DNA of 64,000 nt from UBA3069 sp050633465 (GCA_050633465.1 JBOEGO010000002.1:434001-498000), one strand, 5' to 3'. Positions 18,064-26,805 are shown, numbered from the stretch's first letter. A program made the numbers and translations. Notes: generated from the sequence alone by a model not told the origin.

Positions 18064-18429
18064 ATGGAAAACGTCGTCCTTACCATCCACCTTCTTCTTG
18101 CCCTAGGGCTGATCGGCGTTGTGCTGCTTCAGCGCTCCGAAGGCGGTGGTCTGGGCATGGGTGGCGGTGGTGGCGGGGCCGTGACGGGCCGCTCGGCAGC
18201 GACCGCACTGGCCAAGGTCACATGGATACTGGCTGCGGCCTTTATTGCCACCTCGATCACGCTGACGGTGATTGCCGCACAAGACGCCGCTGGTGTTTCG
18301 GTGCTGGACCGTTTGGGCGACGCCCCGGTAACCGAGGAAGCGCCCGCAGATGTCACTGCGCCCTTGGGCGGTGGTGATCTGGTGCCGCCAAGCAATGACA
18401 GCGCACCACTGGTGCCGCGCGCCGACTGA
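18064..18429 (+). CDS. secG: preprotein translocase subunit SecG
   Basis: 121 residues. Seen: first membrane helix MENVVLTIHLLLALGLIGVV, the 'LLQRSEGGGLGMGGGGGG' loop that is diagnostic of SecG, then a second helix (about residues 58-78) and a Pro/Ala/Asp-rich C-terminal tail. Known: accessory subunit of the SecYEG channel in the inner membrane. Start ATG at 18064 follows GGCAGGCCACCC; the longer frame to 18010 has no family support. Immediately upstream of pyrG, the usual order in Rhodobacterales. Confidence 0.95.
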   Translation: MENVVLTIHLLLALGLIGVVLLQRSEGGGLGMGGGGGGAVTGRSAATALAKVTWILAAAFIATSITLTVIAAQDAAGVSVLDRLGDAPVTEEAPADVTAPLGGGDLVPPSNDSAPLVPRAD

Positions 18430-18583
18430 CCCGCGCCCTGCACCGGCTGATCCGTCCGGGGGCTCAGCCCCCCAACCGACCACTATCACTTGAGTACTGC
18501 GCCCCGCGCCGCAACAGCATCTTGCGGTCTGCATCTTGCCAGATCGGGGCGAATCCTATATGCGACGAGTCCCGTGGTACAGC

Positions 18584-18616
18584 GGTCCGAAAGGGCCGTT
18601 CGGGCCTTTGTTTTTT
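18584..18616 (+). terminator. terminator-like hairpin in the pyrG leader
   Basis: GGTCCGAA (18584-18591) pairs with TTCGGGCC (18599-18606), one G-U pair, followed by TTTGTTTTTT, ending 40 bases before the pyrG start. Either it ends the secG transcript or, if transcription begins upstream at the TATAT box near 18557, it is a leader attenuator of pyrG. Confidence 0.6.
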
Positions 18617-18655
18617 GCGATAATTTCGCGCCTCAGACTACGGGAGTTGCCGACA

Positions 18656-20299
18656 ATGGCACGCTATATTTTCATCACCGGCGGTGTTGTGTCCTCTCTT
18701 GGCAAGGGGCTTGCCTCGGCCGCGTTAGGGGCGCTGTTACAGGCACGCGGGTTTTCGGTGCGGTTGCGCAAACTTGACCCCTATCTGAATGTCGATCCCG
18801 GCACGATGTCGCCGTTTGAACATGGCGAGGTATTCGTCACCGATGATGGTGCCGAAACCGATCTGGACCTTGGCCATTACGAACGCTTTACCGGCGTGCC
18901 TGCCCGCATGACCGATTCCGTTTCCTCGGGGCGGATCTATTCCAACGTGCTGGAAAAGGAACGGCGCGGTGATTATCTGGGCAAAACCATTCAGGTGGTC
19001 CCCCATGTTACCAATGAAATCAAAGACTTCCTCAATATCGGCGATGACGAGGTTGATTTCATGCTATGCGAAATCGGCGGCACCGTCGGCGATATCGAAG
19101 GCCTGCCCTTTTTCGAGGCCATCCGCCAGTTTTCCCATGACAAACCCCGTGGCCAGAGCATTTTCATGCACCTGACCCTGCTGCCCTATCTGGCCGCATC
19201 GGGCGAATTGAAAACCAAACCGACGCAGCATTCGGTCAAGGAACTGCAATCCATCGGCATCGCGCCCGACATTCTGGTCTGCCGTTCCGAACAGCCGATC
19301 CCGGAAAAAGAGCGCGAGAAAATCGCCCTGTTCTGTAACGTGCGCAAAGAGGCCGTGGTCGCCGCCTATGACCTGTCCACCATCTATGATGCGCCATTGG
19401 CCTACCACCGCGAAGGTCTGGATCAGGCGGTGCTGGATGCGTTCAACATTTCCCCCGCGCCGCGCCCCGACCTGACGGTCTGGGAGGATGTGTCAGACCG
19501 CATTCACAGGGTCGACGGCGAGGTGAACATCGCCATCGTCGGCAAATACATCCAATTGGAAGACGCCTATAAATCAATCAAAGAGGCGCTGACCCACGGC
19601 GGCATGGCCAACCGCGTCAAGGTCAACGTGAAATGGGTCGATTCCGAAGTGTTCGACAAGGAAGACGCCGCGCCGCATCTGGAGGGCTATCACGCCATCC
19701 TCGTGCCCGGTGGCTTTGGCGAGCGCGGCACCGAGGGCAAAATCAAAACTGCCGAATTCGCCCGCACCCGCAAGGTGCCCTATATGGGCATCTGTCTGGG
19801 CATGCAGATGGCCGTGATCGAAGCCGCCCGCAACGTCGCGGGCATCAACACCGCCGGATCCGAGGAATTCGACCATGAATCCGGCAAAAAGCGTTTTGAA
19901 CCCGTGGTTTACCACCTCAAAGAATGGGTGCAGGGCAACCATACCGTGCAGCGCAAGGTCGGTGACGACAAGGGCGGCACCATGCGGTTGGGCGCCTATG
20001 ACGCGACCCTCAGCGAGGGGTCGAAAGTGGCCGAAATTTACGGCGGCACCGCAATCGAGGAACGCCACCGCCACCGTTACGAGGTCGACACGAAATACCG
20101 TGAAAAGCTCGAATCCTGCGGCATGTCCTTTTCCGGTATGTCCCCCGATGGCCGCCTGCCCGAAATCGTGGAATGGTCTGATCACCCGTGGTTTATCGGC
20201 GTGCAATTCCACCCCGAACTGAAATCCAAACCCTTTGCCCCGCACCCGCTGTTCGCCGATTTCGTGCGCGCCGCTGTCGAGGCAAGCCGTCTGGTCTGA
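18656..20299 (+). CDS. pyrG: CTP synthase
   Basis: 547 residues. Seen: synthetase domain opening MARYIFITGGVVSSLGKGLA, 'DPYLNVDPGTMSPFEHGEVFV', 'EIGGTVGDIEGLPF', then the glutamine amidotransferase domain with 'LVPGGFGERGTEGKI', nucleophile Cys in 'GICLGMQMAVIE' and the His-Glu pair in 'VQFHPELKSKP'. Known: ATP- and glutamine-dependent conversion of UTP to CTP. Full length. Start 18656 (GGGAG ~10 bases upstream) is fixed by family alignment; the frame stays open upstream to 18536 through the leader hairpin. Confidence 0.97.
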   Translation: MARYIFITGGVVSSLGKGLASAALGALLQARGFSVRLRKLDPYLNVDPGTMSPFEHGEVFVTDDGAETDLDLGHYERFTGVPARMTDSVSSGRIYSNVLEKERRGDYLGKTIQVVPHVTNEIKDFLNIGDDEVDFMLCEIGGTVGDIEGLPFFEAIRQFSHDKPRGQSIFMHLTLLPYLAASGELKTKPTQHSVKELQSIGIAPDILVCRSEQPIPEKEREKIALFCNVRKEAVVAAYDLSTIYDAPLAYHREGLDQAVLDAFNISPAPRPDLTVWEDVSDRIHRVDGEVNIAIVGKYIQLEDAYKSIKEALTHGGMANRVKVNVKWVDSEVFDKEDAAPHLEGYHAILVPGGFGERGTEGKIKTAEFARTRKVPYMGICLGMQMAVIEAARNVAGINTAGSEEFDHESGKKRFEPVVYHLKEWVQGNHTVQRKVGDDKGGTMRLGAYDATLSEGSKVAEIYGGTAIEERHRHRYEVDTKYREKLESCGMSFSGMSPDGRLPEIVEWSDHPWFIGVQFHPELKSKPFAPHPLFADFVRAAVEASRLV

Positions 20300-20317
20300 T
20301 CCGGCTTAGCCGCCTGT

Positions 20318-20358
20318 AAAACAAAAACGCGGCCCAAATCAGGGTCGCGTTTTTGTTT
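20318..20358. terminator. intrinsic terminator between pyrG and a convergent gene
   Basis: AAACAAAAACGCGGCCC / GGGTCGCGTTTTTGTTT, a long stem of up to 17 bp with one mismatch and a 6-base loop. A- and T-tracts on both sides make it bidirectional, serving pyrG and the leftward gene ending at 20366. Confidence 0.9.
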
Positions 20359-20365
20359 ATCCGGG

Positions 20366-20938
20366 CTAGCCTGTGATGGATGAAAACAATTCGCGCAGCA
20401 GGCTGACGCGCTTGGGGCGTTCGGGCACAGCGAATATATCCTTGTCTATGGATGCGCTTAGCTGCCCCGGGCTGTCAGGCAAGACCGACGCCAGTGTCAG
20501 CGGCTCGAACAATGCGGGCGTGAAATTCCACCGCCCCCTGCGCCCGTTGGCGCGATCCGTATCCTGCCCCGCGATCCATCGCATCATTGCTGCGCGCTCG
20601 TCCCCCAATCCGCTCTCGGGATCGGGCAGGTAAAACCCTGCAACCAGCCTTTTGTGTATGGCATCCAACAGGTTACAACGCTTGCGGTCCGCATCGGAAA
20701 TGTCGCGTTTGTGCATGTGCTGAAACCGGATGGGATCGCCGTTCAGAAACACCCGCGCCGCAGTGCCAAGGTCGATATCCTTTTGCGACATCATCCAGCC
20801 AAGCCGGTTCAGATCCCCCGCGGCCCAGTCAAACCCGCGGGCCGCAGAGCGACGGTCATCAAGACTGCCGCCGCGCACGACAGCCAGCATTTCGCTGACA
20901 TCGTCCCCCGTCCAATCCGCCGCAACACGTTGTCCCAT
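20366..20938 (-). CDS. hypothetical protein
   Basis: 190 residues; I do not recognise the family. No signal peptide or membrane segment. The N-terminal half is charged and helical ('DVSEMLAVVRGGSLDDRRSAARGFDWAAGDLNRLGWMM'), the C-terminal half contains 'ANGRRGRWNFTPALFEP' and ends PKRVSLLRELFSSITG. Start at 20938 is chosen because CGGGAA lies ~9 bases upstream; a TTG at 20992 would add 18 residues. Codon use looks native. Monocistronic, convergent with pyrG. Confidence 0.65.
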   Translation of the reverse strand: MGQRVAADWTGDDVSEMLAVVRGGSLDDRRSAARGFDWAAGDLNRLGWMMSQKDIDLGTAARVFLNGDPIRFQHMHKRDISDADRKRCNLLDAIHKRLVAGFYLPDPESGLGDERAAMMRWIAGQDTDRANGRRGRWNFTPALFEPLTLASVLPDSPGQLSASIDKDIFAVPERPKRVSLLRELFSSITG

Positions 20939-21089
20939 GTCTGGTTTTCCCGTTTCACCGTTTATTCTCAACGTCTGTAATCTCTCGCTCAATGCGGGTA
21001 AAATTGCGGAGCAAATGTGGCCAGACTGCGGTTCGCCTTGACCTGCCGCTTGGTCACCTGCACTTTCCCGCCACAGAGGAGGACTTCAT

Positions 21090-21380
21090 ATGCCCAAAGG
21101 TTATTGGGTGGCCCATGTCGATGTGCATGACGCCGCCGTTTACGACACATACCGCGCCGCAAATGCCGCGCCCTTTGCCGAATATGGCGCGCGTTTCATC
21201 ATCCGTGGCGGTGACCAGCAGGAAATGGAGGGATCAACCCGCAAACGCACCGTGGTGATCGAATTCCCCAGCTATGACGCCGCTATGGCCTGTTACAATT
21301 CACCCGGTTATCAGGCGGCCAAGGCGCTGCGCGATCCGGTGTCGGATGGCGATTTGGTGATTGTTCAGGGCTATGAATGA
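21090..21380 (+). CDS. DUF1330 domain-containing protein
   Basis: 96 residues, the full length of a DUF1330 domain: 'GYWVAHVDVHDAAVYDTYRAAN' pattern, 'YGARFIIRGG', 'VVIEFPSYDAAMACYNSPGYQAA' and the final 'DLVIVQGY'. Known: a small dimeric ferredoxin-like alpha+beta barrel; biochemical role not established. Strong ribosome site AGAGGAGG before ATG 21090. Just upstream (36 bases) of a TerB-like gene, so perhaps cotranscribed. Confidence 0.85.
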   Translation: MPKGYWVAHVDVHDAAVYDTYRAANAAPFAEYGARFIIRGGDQQEMEGSTRKRTVVIEFPSYDAAMACYNSPGYQAAKALRDPVSDGDLVIVQGYE

Positions 21381-21381
21381 C

Positions 21382-21409
21382 TTGGCATCGCTGCGCTGCC
21401 CCCTATATG
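21382..21409 (+). promoter_or_regulatory. candidate promoter placing TSS at the TerB start codon
   Basis: TTGGCA (21382-21387), 16-base spacer, TATATG (21404-21409), then 7 bases to the ATG at 21417. If used, transcription would begin at or next to the start codon, giving a leaderless mRNA; the gene has no ribosome site. Prediction from pattern only. Confidence 0.35.
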
Positions 21410-21416
21410 TGACGCT

Positions 21417-21857
21417 ATGTTTGCTGATTTCCTGAACCGCCTGCTGGCGCCCGCCCCCGAAACGCTGCCCGACAGCGATGCCCGCCTTGCATTGACCGCC
21501 TTGCTGGTGCGTCTGGCCCATGCTGATGGCCAATACGAAGTGGCCGAGATTGAACGGATCGACGCCATCACACAGGCCCGTTTCGGCTTGGATCTGGACG
21601 GGGCCAAGGCGCTGCGCCGCGACGCCGAAGCACTGGAAGGAGAGGCCCCCGACACCGTGCGCTTCACCCGCGCGATCAAGGATGCAGTGCCCTATGACAA
21701 ACGGCTGGCGGTGATCGAATCCCTGTGGCAGGTCGCACTGGCCGATGGCGTGCGCGAAGCCGAAGAAGACGCCCTGCTGCGGCTGGTATCGAATCTGTTG
21801 GGCATCAATGATCGCGACTCGGCTATGGCGCGCCAACGGGTTGCGGCGCAGGGCTGA
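21417..21857 (+). CDS. TerB family (tellurite-resistance-like) protein
   Basis: 146 residues. Seen: 'LALTALLVRLAHADGQYEVAEIERID' and 'VIESLWQVALADGVREAEEDALLRLVSNLLGI', the paired acidic helical motifs (ADG...E) of the TerB fold. Known: the all-alpha TerB domain binds metal and appears in stress-response and phage-defence settings, but single-domain copies like this one are widespread and of unknown role. No ribosome site is visible upstream of ATG 21417; see the promoter entry. Confidence 0.8.
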   Translation: MFADFLNRLLAPAPETLPDSDARLALTALLVRLAHADGQYEVAEIERIDAITQARFGLDLDGAKALRRDAEALEGEAPDTVRFTRAIKDAVPYDKRLAVIESLWQVALADGVREAEEDALLRLVSNLLGINDRDSAMARQRVAAQG

Positions 21858-21996
21858 TCCGGCGCGCCCTGCCGCAACCTGTCGCCACGTTACCCGGACA
21901 AAATGATCAAATTTCACGCGGTTTGACGGTTTCGGGGGGCAATCCGGCGCTCTCAGACATTGCAAATGCCTAAAAACTCGGCCCTAATCTGACCCA

Positions 21997-22803
21997 ATGA
22001 TAAAAATCGACGGGGAAGATCACGGCGTGACGGATAAAAAGCCGGTTCTTGAAATACGCAATCTGCACAAGGCTTATGGCGAACTTGAGGTGATCAAGGG
22101 CGTGTCCATTGCCGCGCCAAAGGGCTGCGTTGTGTCGCTGATCGGGTCATCAGGGTCGGGCAAATCCACCATCCTGCGCTGCGCCAACCTGTTAGAGGAC
22201 AGCCAGAAAGGCGACATCCTGTTCAAGGGCGAAGCGGTGCATTGGAAAGGCACAGGCCACGCCCGCCGCCCCGCCGACGCCAAACAGGTGCTGCGCATCC
22301 GCACAAACCTGTCGATGGTGTTTCAACAGTTCAATTTATGGGCGCATATGACCATCCTGCAAAACGTGATGGAGGCCCCGGTGACCGTGCTGGGGCGTGA
22401 CCGCACCGAGGTCGAAAAATCGGCCCGCGCCTATCTGGACAAGGTCGGGATCGGCGACAAATGCGATGTCTACCCCGCGCAATTGTCCGGTGGCCAGCAA
22501 CAGCGCGCCGCCATCGCCCGCGCCCTGTGCATGGAACCCGAAGCCCTGCTGTTTGACGAACCCACCAGCGCGCTCGACCCCGAACTGGAACAAGAAGTCG
22601 TCAAAGTGATCAAAGCCCTGGCCGAAGAAGGCCGCACCATGATGATCGTCACCCATGACATGCGTCTGGCCGCTGATGTATCTGATCACGTGGTGTTCCT
22701 GCACCAGGGCCTGATCGAAGAACAAGGCACGCCGGACGCGCTGTTCGGCCAACCGAAATCGGAACGGCTGCGCCAGTTCCTATCGCATTCCGTGTCCGCC
22801 TGA
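21997..22803 (+). CDS. amino acid/amine ABC transporter, ATP-binding protein
   Basis: 268 residues. Seen: Walker A GSSGSGKST, Q-loop 'MVFQQFNLWAHMT', signature 'LSGGQQQRAAIARAL', Walker B 'ALLFDEPTSALDPE' and the switch His in 'MIVTHDM'. The closest subgroup is the HisP/OccP/NocP type for basic amino acids and opines. Two starts are possible: ATG 21997 (no ribosome site; a TAATCT box 6 bases upstream) and GTG 22027, preceded by GGGGAAG at good spacing. First gene of an operon with a binding protein and two permeases. Confidence 0.93.
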   Translation: MIKIDGEDHGVTDKKPVLEIRNLHKAYGELEVIKGVSIAAPKGCVVSLIGSSGSGKSTILRCANLLEDSQKGDILFKGEAVHWKGTGHARRPADAKQVLRIRTNLSMVFQQFNLWAHMTILQNVMEAPVTVLGRDRTEVEKSARAYLDKVGIGDKCDVYPAQLSGGQQQRAAIARALCMEPEALLFDEPTSALDPELEQEVVKVIKALAEEGRTMMIVTHDMRLAADVSDHVVFLHQGLIEEQGTPDALFGQPKSERLRQFLSHSVSA

Positions 22804-22874
22804 CCGACCGGCACGGGGCAAACGCAACCGCCGGGCGTCACATGAACCGGCAAAACCTAACGGGAGAAACCAAA

Positions 22875-23612
22875 ATGAAAAAACTGATCCTCACCACCGC
22901 CGCACTTGCGCTGACCGCCGGCATGGCCATGGCCGAAAGCCACGGCATGACCGTCCGCCTGGGCACCGAAGGCGCCTATGAACCCTATAACTTTCTGAAC
23001 GACAACGGCGAAGTAGACGGGTTCGAGCGCGAGCTGGGCGACGAGCTGTGCAAACGCGCCGAACTGAAATGCGAATGGGTCACCAATGACTGGGATTCGA
23101 TCATCCCCAACCTGACATCGGGCAACTACGACGCAATCATCGCGGGCATGTCCATCACGGACGAACGCAAGGAAGTCGTTGATTTCTCTGAAAACTATAC
23201 GCCCCCCTCGGCTTCGGCCTATGTGGCGATGTCCGCCGATGCCGACATCACCGGCGGCGTGATCGCGGCGCAAACCTCGACCATTCAGGCGGGCCATGTG
23301 ACCGCAACCGGCGCCACCCTGCTGGAATTCGCCACCCCCGACGAAGTCGTCGCAGCGGTGAACAATGGCGAAGCCGACGCCGCAATGGCCGACAAGGACT
23401 ACCTGCTGCCGCTGGTCGAAGCTTCCGGCGGATCGCTGGTATTCGTCGGTGACGATGTGCCACTGGGCGGCGGCATCGGCATGGCCTTCCGCAAATCCGA
23501 TGCGGAACTGCGCGGCAAATTCGACGCGGCCATCAAATCAATGAAGGCCGACGGCACCCTGAACCCGCTGATCAAAAAATGGCTGGGCGAAGACAGCCCC
23601 GTATTCGAATAA
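22875..23612 (+). CDS. ABC transporter substrate-binding protein, amino acid/amine type
   Basis: 245 residues. Signal peptide about residues 1-22 (MKKLILTTAALALTAGMAMA). Seen: 'RLGTEGAYEPYNFLNDNGEVDGFERELGDELCKRA', 'SIIPNLTSGNYDAIIAGMSITDERK' and 'GIGMAFRKSD', the SBP family 3 landmarks of Lys/Arg/Orn/opine binders. Two cysteines (in ELCKRAELKC) may form a disulfide. Known: captures ligand in the periplasm and delivers it to the permease pair. Start 22875 chosen for the signal peptide and GGGAGAAA upstream. Followed by a GC-rich hairpin that probably limits read-through to the permease genes. Confidence 0.93.
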   Translation: MKKLILTTAALALTAGMAMAESHGMTVRLGTEGAYEPYNFLNDNGEVDGFERELGDELCKRAELKCEWVTNDWDSIIPNLTSGNYDAIIAGMSITDERKEVVDFSENYTPPSASAYVAMSADADITGGVIAAQTSTIQAGHVTATGATLLEFATPDEVVAAVNNGEADAAMADKDYLLPLVEASGGSLVFVGDDVPLGGGIGMAFRKSDAELRGKFDAAIKSMKADGTLNPLIKKWLGEDSPVFE

Positions 23613-23621
23613 ATCCCGATC

Positions 23622-23645
23622 GGGGGGCCAGCGCGGCCCCCCTTT
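23622..23645 (+). terminator. attenuating hairpin after the binding-protein gene
   Basis: GGGGGGCC / GGCCCCCC, 8 bp, 5-base loop, followed by TTTC. Typical position for a partial terminator that keeps binding protein in excess over permeases. Confidence 0.65.
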
Positions 23646-23768
23646 CACTGTTCTAAAAATACCTAAACCCACCCCGCCAAGAGGCCCGCCATTTTCAGCT
23701 ATTGCGCAGACCCGTCCACGATCGAAGGACTGACATGGCTGTCGTGTTACCTCACGACGGGCAAACAT

Positions 23769-24575
23769 ATGGCGTTCTATTCCAGCTTTGGCACCGTGTT
23801 GCTGCTGCTGGCCGTCACCGCCCCCGTGTCGCTGGGGTTCGGGTTTGCGGGCGCCTCTGCGGCGCGGGCAAAATTCCTGCCGCTGCGCCTGTTGGGCAAG
23901 GCCTATATCGCCATCGTGCGCGGCGTGCCTGACATTGCGTTTTTCCTGTTTTTCGTCATCGCGCTGGATCAAGGATTTGAATGGCTGCGCCATAAGGTGA
24001 AATGCCCCGACTGGGATGAACCTATCCGGCAGGGGTCGGATTTCATCGTCTGTCAGGCCGCCAAAATGCCACTTGGCAATTCCCCGCAATGGGTCCACGA
24101 GGCATACGGGTTTTCGCTGGCAGTGCTGACATTTGCCATCGTGTTCGGTGCCTTTGCTGCCAATGTTTTGTTCGGCGCCATGCGCGCCGTTCCCCGCGCC
24201 CAACTGGAAACAGCCGAGGCCTACGGCATGACCACGCGCCAGACATTCTGGCGCATTCTGGTGCCGCAAATGTGGGTGTTCGCCCTGCCCGGTCTTAGCA
24301 ACCTTTGGATGGTTTTGATCAAAGCCACGCCCCTGCTGTTCCTGCTAGGGGTCGAAGATATCGTCTATTGGGCGCGCGACCTTGGCTCTACCAAAACGCC
24401 GCGCTTTACCGACTATCCCCATGGCGACTGGCGCATATATTATTTTCTGGCGCTGCTGGTGTTCTATCTGGCCTTTACCCGCCTGTCCGAAATCGTGCTG
24501 GACAGGTTGATGAAACGCCTGACCCGCGGGCAGGCCACCGCCGCTGGCGAAGCGCAGCGAAAGGCCACGGCATGA
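23769..24575 (+). CDS. amino acid/amine ABC transporter permease 1
   Basis: 268 residues from ATG 23769. Multiple membrane helices and the permease-ATPase contact 'AMRAVPRAQLETAEAYGMTTRQTFWRILVPQ' (EAA loop) mark a HisM/HisQ-type inner-membrane subunit. A ~40-residue insertion rich in charged residues and cysteines (residues ~75-112, 'VKCPDWDEPIRQGSDFIVCQAAK') lies between helices. The frame stays open and protein-like upstream to 23691 (IFSYCADPSTIEGLTWLSCY...), preceded by AAGAGG, so translation may start at an ATT there; see findings. Overlaps permease 2 by ATGA. Confidence 0.92.
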   Translation: MAFYSSFGTVLLLLAVTAPVSLGFGFAGASAARAKFLPLRLLGKAYIAIVRGVPDIAFFLFFVIALDQGFEWLRHKVKCPDWDEPIRQGSDFIVCQAAKMPLGNSPQWVHEAYGFSLAVLTFAIVFGAFAANVLFGAMRAVPRAQLETAEAYGMTTRQTFWRILVPQMWVFALPGLSNLWMVLIKATPLLFLLGVEDIVYWARDLGSTKTPRFTDYPHGDWRIYYFLALLVFYLAFTRLSEIVLDRLMKRLTRGQATAAGEAQRKATA

Positions 24576-25378
24576 GCTGCGCCCAAACCATCGCCAATTA
24601 CGGGCTGCGTTCGCTCGGCTATGGTGAACGCCTGTTGCCGCGCAATGATTTTACACTCTGTGAACAGTTCACCCTGATCGGATCGGGCATGATCTGGAAC
24701 ATCTGGTTTGGCACATTCGCCCTGTTGCTGGGGTTCTTTCTGGCCATCGCGGTGGCCATGGCCAAGGCCGCACCATACCGTCTGATCCGCAAACCTGCGG
24801 AATGGTTCATTTTCGTATTTCGCGGCTCGCCCCTGTTTATACAGTTCTTTTTCGGCTATTTCCTGTTCCTGTCGCTGAAGGGCGTATCCCCCATTTTCAC
24901 GCCTTTTACCTCGGCCACCTTTGGCGCATTGGTTGTGCTGCTTCTGAACACCGCCGCCTATTCAGCCGAGATATTCTACGGCGCGTTGCAATCCATTCCC
25001 AAGGGCGACACCGAAGCCGCCGATGCCTACGGGTTTTCCGGCTGGAACAAGTTTCGCAAGATCACCCTGCCCACCATGCTGCGCCTTGCATGGCCCGGTT
25101 ACACCAACGAGGCGATATTCCTGTTCCACGCCACGACGCTGGTGTTTTTCACGGGCTTCCCCGCATATCAACAACGCGGTGATGCGCTGTATTATGCCAG
25201 CTATATCGCGGATAAGACCTTCAATCCCTTTATCCCCTATCCCATTCTGGCGGGATATTTCATTGTGCTGACGCTGGTGATCATCAGCATTTACGGCGCG
25301 ATCAATTCACGGCTCAACCGCCATCTGCCGCAGGAACGCCGCCAGAAAATCACCTTGCGTCCACGCCTGATCCGCTAA
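24572..25378 (+). CDS. amino acid/amine ABC transporter permease 2
   Basis: 268 residues. Five to six membrane helices, 'FRGSPLFIQFFFGYFLF' and EAA loop 'ALQSIPKGDTEAADAYGFSGWNKFRKITLPTMLR'. Known: the second inner-membrane half of a polar amino acid transporter. Its ATG (24572) overlaps the stop of permease 1 as ATGA, implying translational coupling. The longer frame back to 24305 is antisense-free but belongs to permease 1 in another phase. Ends 75 bases before the first glutamine synthetase-like gene, consistent with one transport and catabolism operon. Confidence 0.93.
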   Translation: MSCAQTIANYGLRSLGYGERLLPRNDFTLCEQFTLIGSGMIWNIWFGTFALLLGFFLAIAVAMAKAAPYRLIRKPAEWFIFVFRGSPLFIQFFFGYFLFLSLKGVSPIFTPFTSATFGALVVLLLNTAAYSAEIFYGALQSIPKGDTEAADAYGFSGWNKFRKITLPTMLRLAWPGYTNEAIFLFHATTLVFFTGFPAYQQRGDALYYASYIADKTFNPFIPYPILAGYFIVLTLVIISIYGAINSRLNRHLPQERRQKITLRPRLIR

Positions 25379-25453
25379 TATGATCAAATTATCGCACCCC
25401 CCTGCCGGGACACCCCGCAACAGGCTTGGGCGCACGACCAAGGGACCACCCCG

Positions 25454-26803
25454 ATGAACCGCAACATGATGATCAACTACCTGCGCAAACACCCCGAGGT
25501 GCGCACAATCCGCGTGGCCGCTGCCGATCTGAACGGCCAGCCGCGGGGCAAACGGGTGCCCACCCGTTTCGCCGACAAAGTGGTCGAAGACGGAACCCGT
25601 TTTCCCCTGTCGGTGCTGAACCTGGACATCTGGGGCGAAGATATCGACGACAGCCCGCTGGTGTTTGAATCCGGCGACCGCGACGGCGTGCTGCGCCCGA
25701 CCGAACGCGGTTTCGTCCCCATGCCATGGCTGGAGGGCGCATCCGCCCTGCTGCCGATCTGGATGTTTCGCGAAAACGGCCAGCCCTATGATGGCGACCC
25801 GCGTCAGGCCCTGCGCGCCGTGGTCGACCGTTACAAGGCCGACGGCCTGACACCCGTTGTGGCGGTAGAGCTGGAGTTCTTTCTGATCGACGATTCGGGC
25901 CGCAATCTTCAGGTGCCGATCAGCCCGCGCTCCAGCAAACGGCGCAAGGCGGCCGAAACCATGTCGATCCGCGCATTGGATTCGTTTGACCGCTTTTTCA
26001 CCGATCTCTATGACGCCTGCGAGGCGATGGACATCCCCGCCGACACCGCCATATCCGAGGCAGGTCTGGGCCAGTTCGAAATCAACCTGATGCACCAAGA
26101 GGACGCGCTGCGCGCCGCCGATGATGCATGGTTGTTCAAGATGTTGGTCAAAGGGCTGGCGCGTTCACACGGGTTTGCCGCGTCCTTTATGGCGAAACCC
26201 TATGACGATTACCCCGGCAACGGTTTGCACACGCATTTTTCGGTGCTGGACCGCGACGGCAACAATATTTTCGATGATGGCGGCCCCAATGGCACCGATG
26301 TGCTGCGCCATGCCATCGCGGGCTGCATGAACGCCATGTATGACAGCACCCTGATATTCGCCCCCCACGCCAACAGCTATGACCGGCTGGTGCCTGATGC
26401 CCATGCGCCCACAGCGATTTGCTGGGCCTATGAAAACCGCACTGCCGCCATCCGCGTGCCATCGGGGGCCTCTGCGGCGCGCCGCGTGGAACACCGCGTC
26501 GCGGGCGGCGATGTGAACCCCTATCTGATGCTGGCCGCCATTCTGGGTGCGGCCCTGACCGGGATCGAGGACGCAGCAATGCCCCCCGAACCGATCACCG
26601 GCAACGCCTATGCGCTTGGCCTGCCCCGCGTGCCGGACAACTGGAAAGACGCGATTGACGCCTTTGAAAATTCACCGCAGGTGGCGCGGATCTTCTCGCC
26701 CGAGATGATCCGCAACCTGACCCTGACCAAGCGGCAGGAACTGCACTACATGGCTGAACTGACCCCCGAAGAGCAGGTCGAAATCTATCTGGACACGGTG
26801 TGA
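25454..26803 (+). CDS. glutamine synthetase family ligase 1 (gamma-glutamylamine synthetase-like)
   Basis: 449 residues. Seen: N-terminal beta-grasp ('VRTIRVAAADLNGQPRGKRVP'), then the catalytic domain with 'VAVELEFFLID' (metal Glu), 'SEAGLGQFEINLMHQEDALRAADDA', 'FMAKPYDDYPGNGLHTHFSVLD' and 'NRTAAIRVPSGAS' with the phosphate-binding Arg. Known: this branch resembles PuuA and related enzymes that join glutamate to an amine, not the central nitrogen-assimilating GlnA; it lacks the adenylylation Tyr motif of GlnA that I could recognise. Inferred substrate: the amine taken up by the transporter upstream. Ribosome site AAGGGA. Confidence 0.88.
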   Translation: MNRNMMINYLRKHPEVRTIRVAAADLNGQPRGKRVPTRFADKVVEDGTRFPLSVLNLDIWGEDIDDSPLVFESGDRDGVLRPTERGFVPMPWLEGASALLPIWMFRENGQPYDGDPRQALRAVVDRYKADGLTPVVAVELEFFLIDDSGRNLQVPISPRSSKRRKAAETMSIRALDSFDRFFTDLYDACEAMDIPADTAISEAGLGQFEINLMHQEDALRAADDAWLFKMLVKGLARSHGFAASFMAKPYDDYPGNGLHTHFSVLDRDGNNIFDDGGPNGTDVLRHAIAGCMNAMYDSTLIFAPHANSYDRLVPDAHAPTAICWAYENRTAAIRVPSGASAARRVEHRVAGGDVNPYLMLAAILGAALTGIEDAAMPPEPITGNAYALGLPRVPDNWKDAIDAFENSPQVARIFSPEMIRNLTLTKRQELHYMAELTPEEQVEIYLDTV

Positions 26804-26805
26804 CG

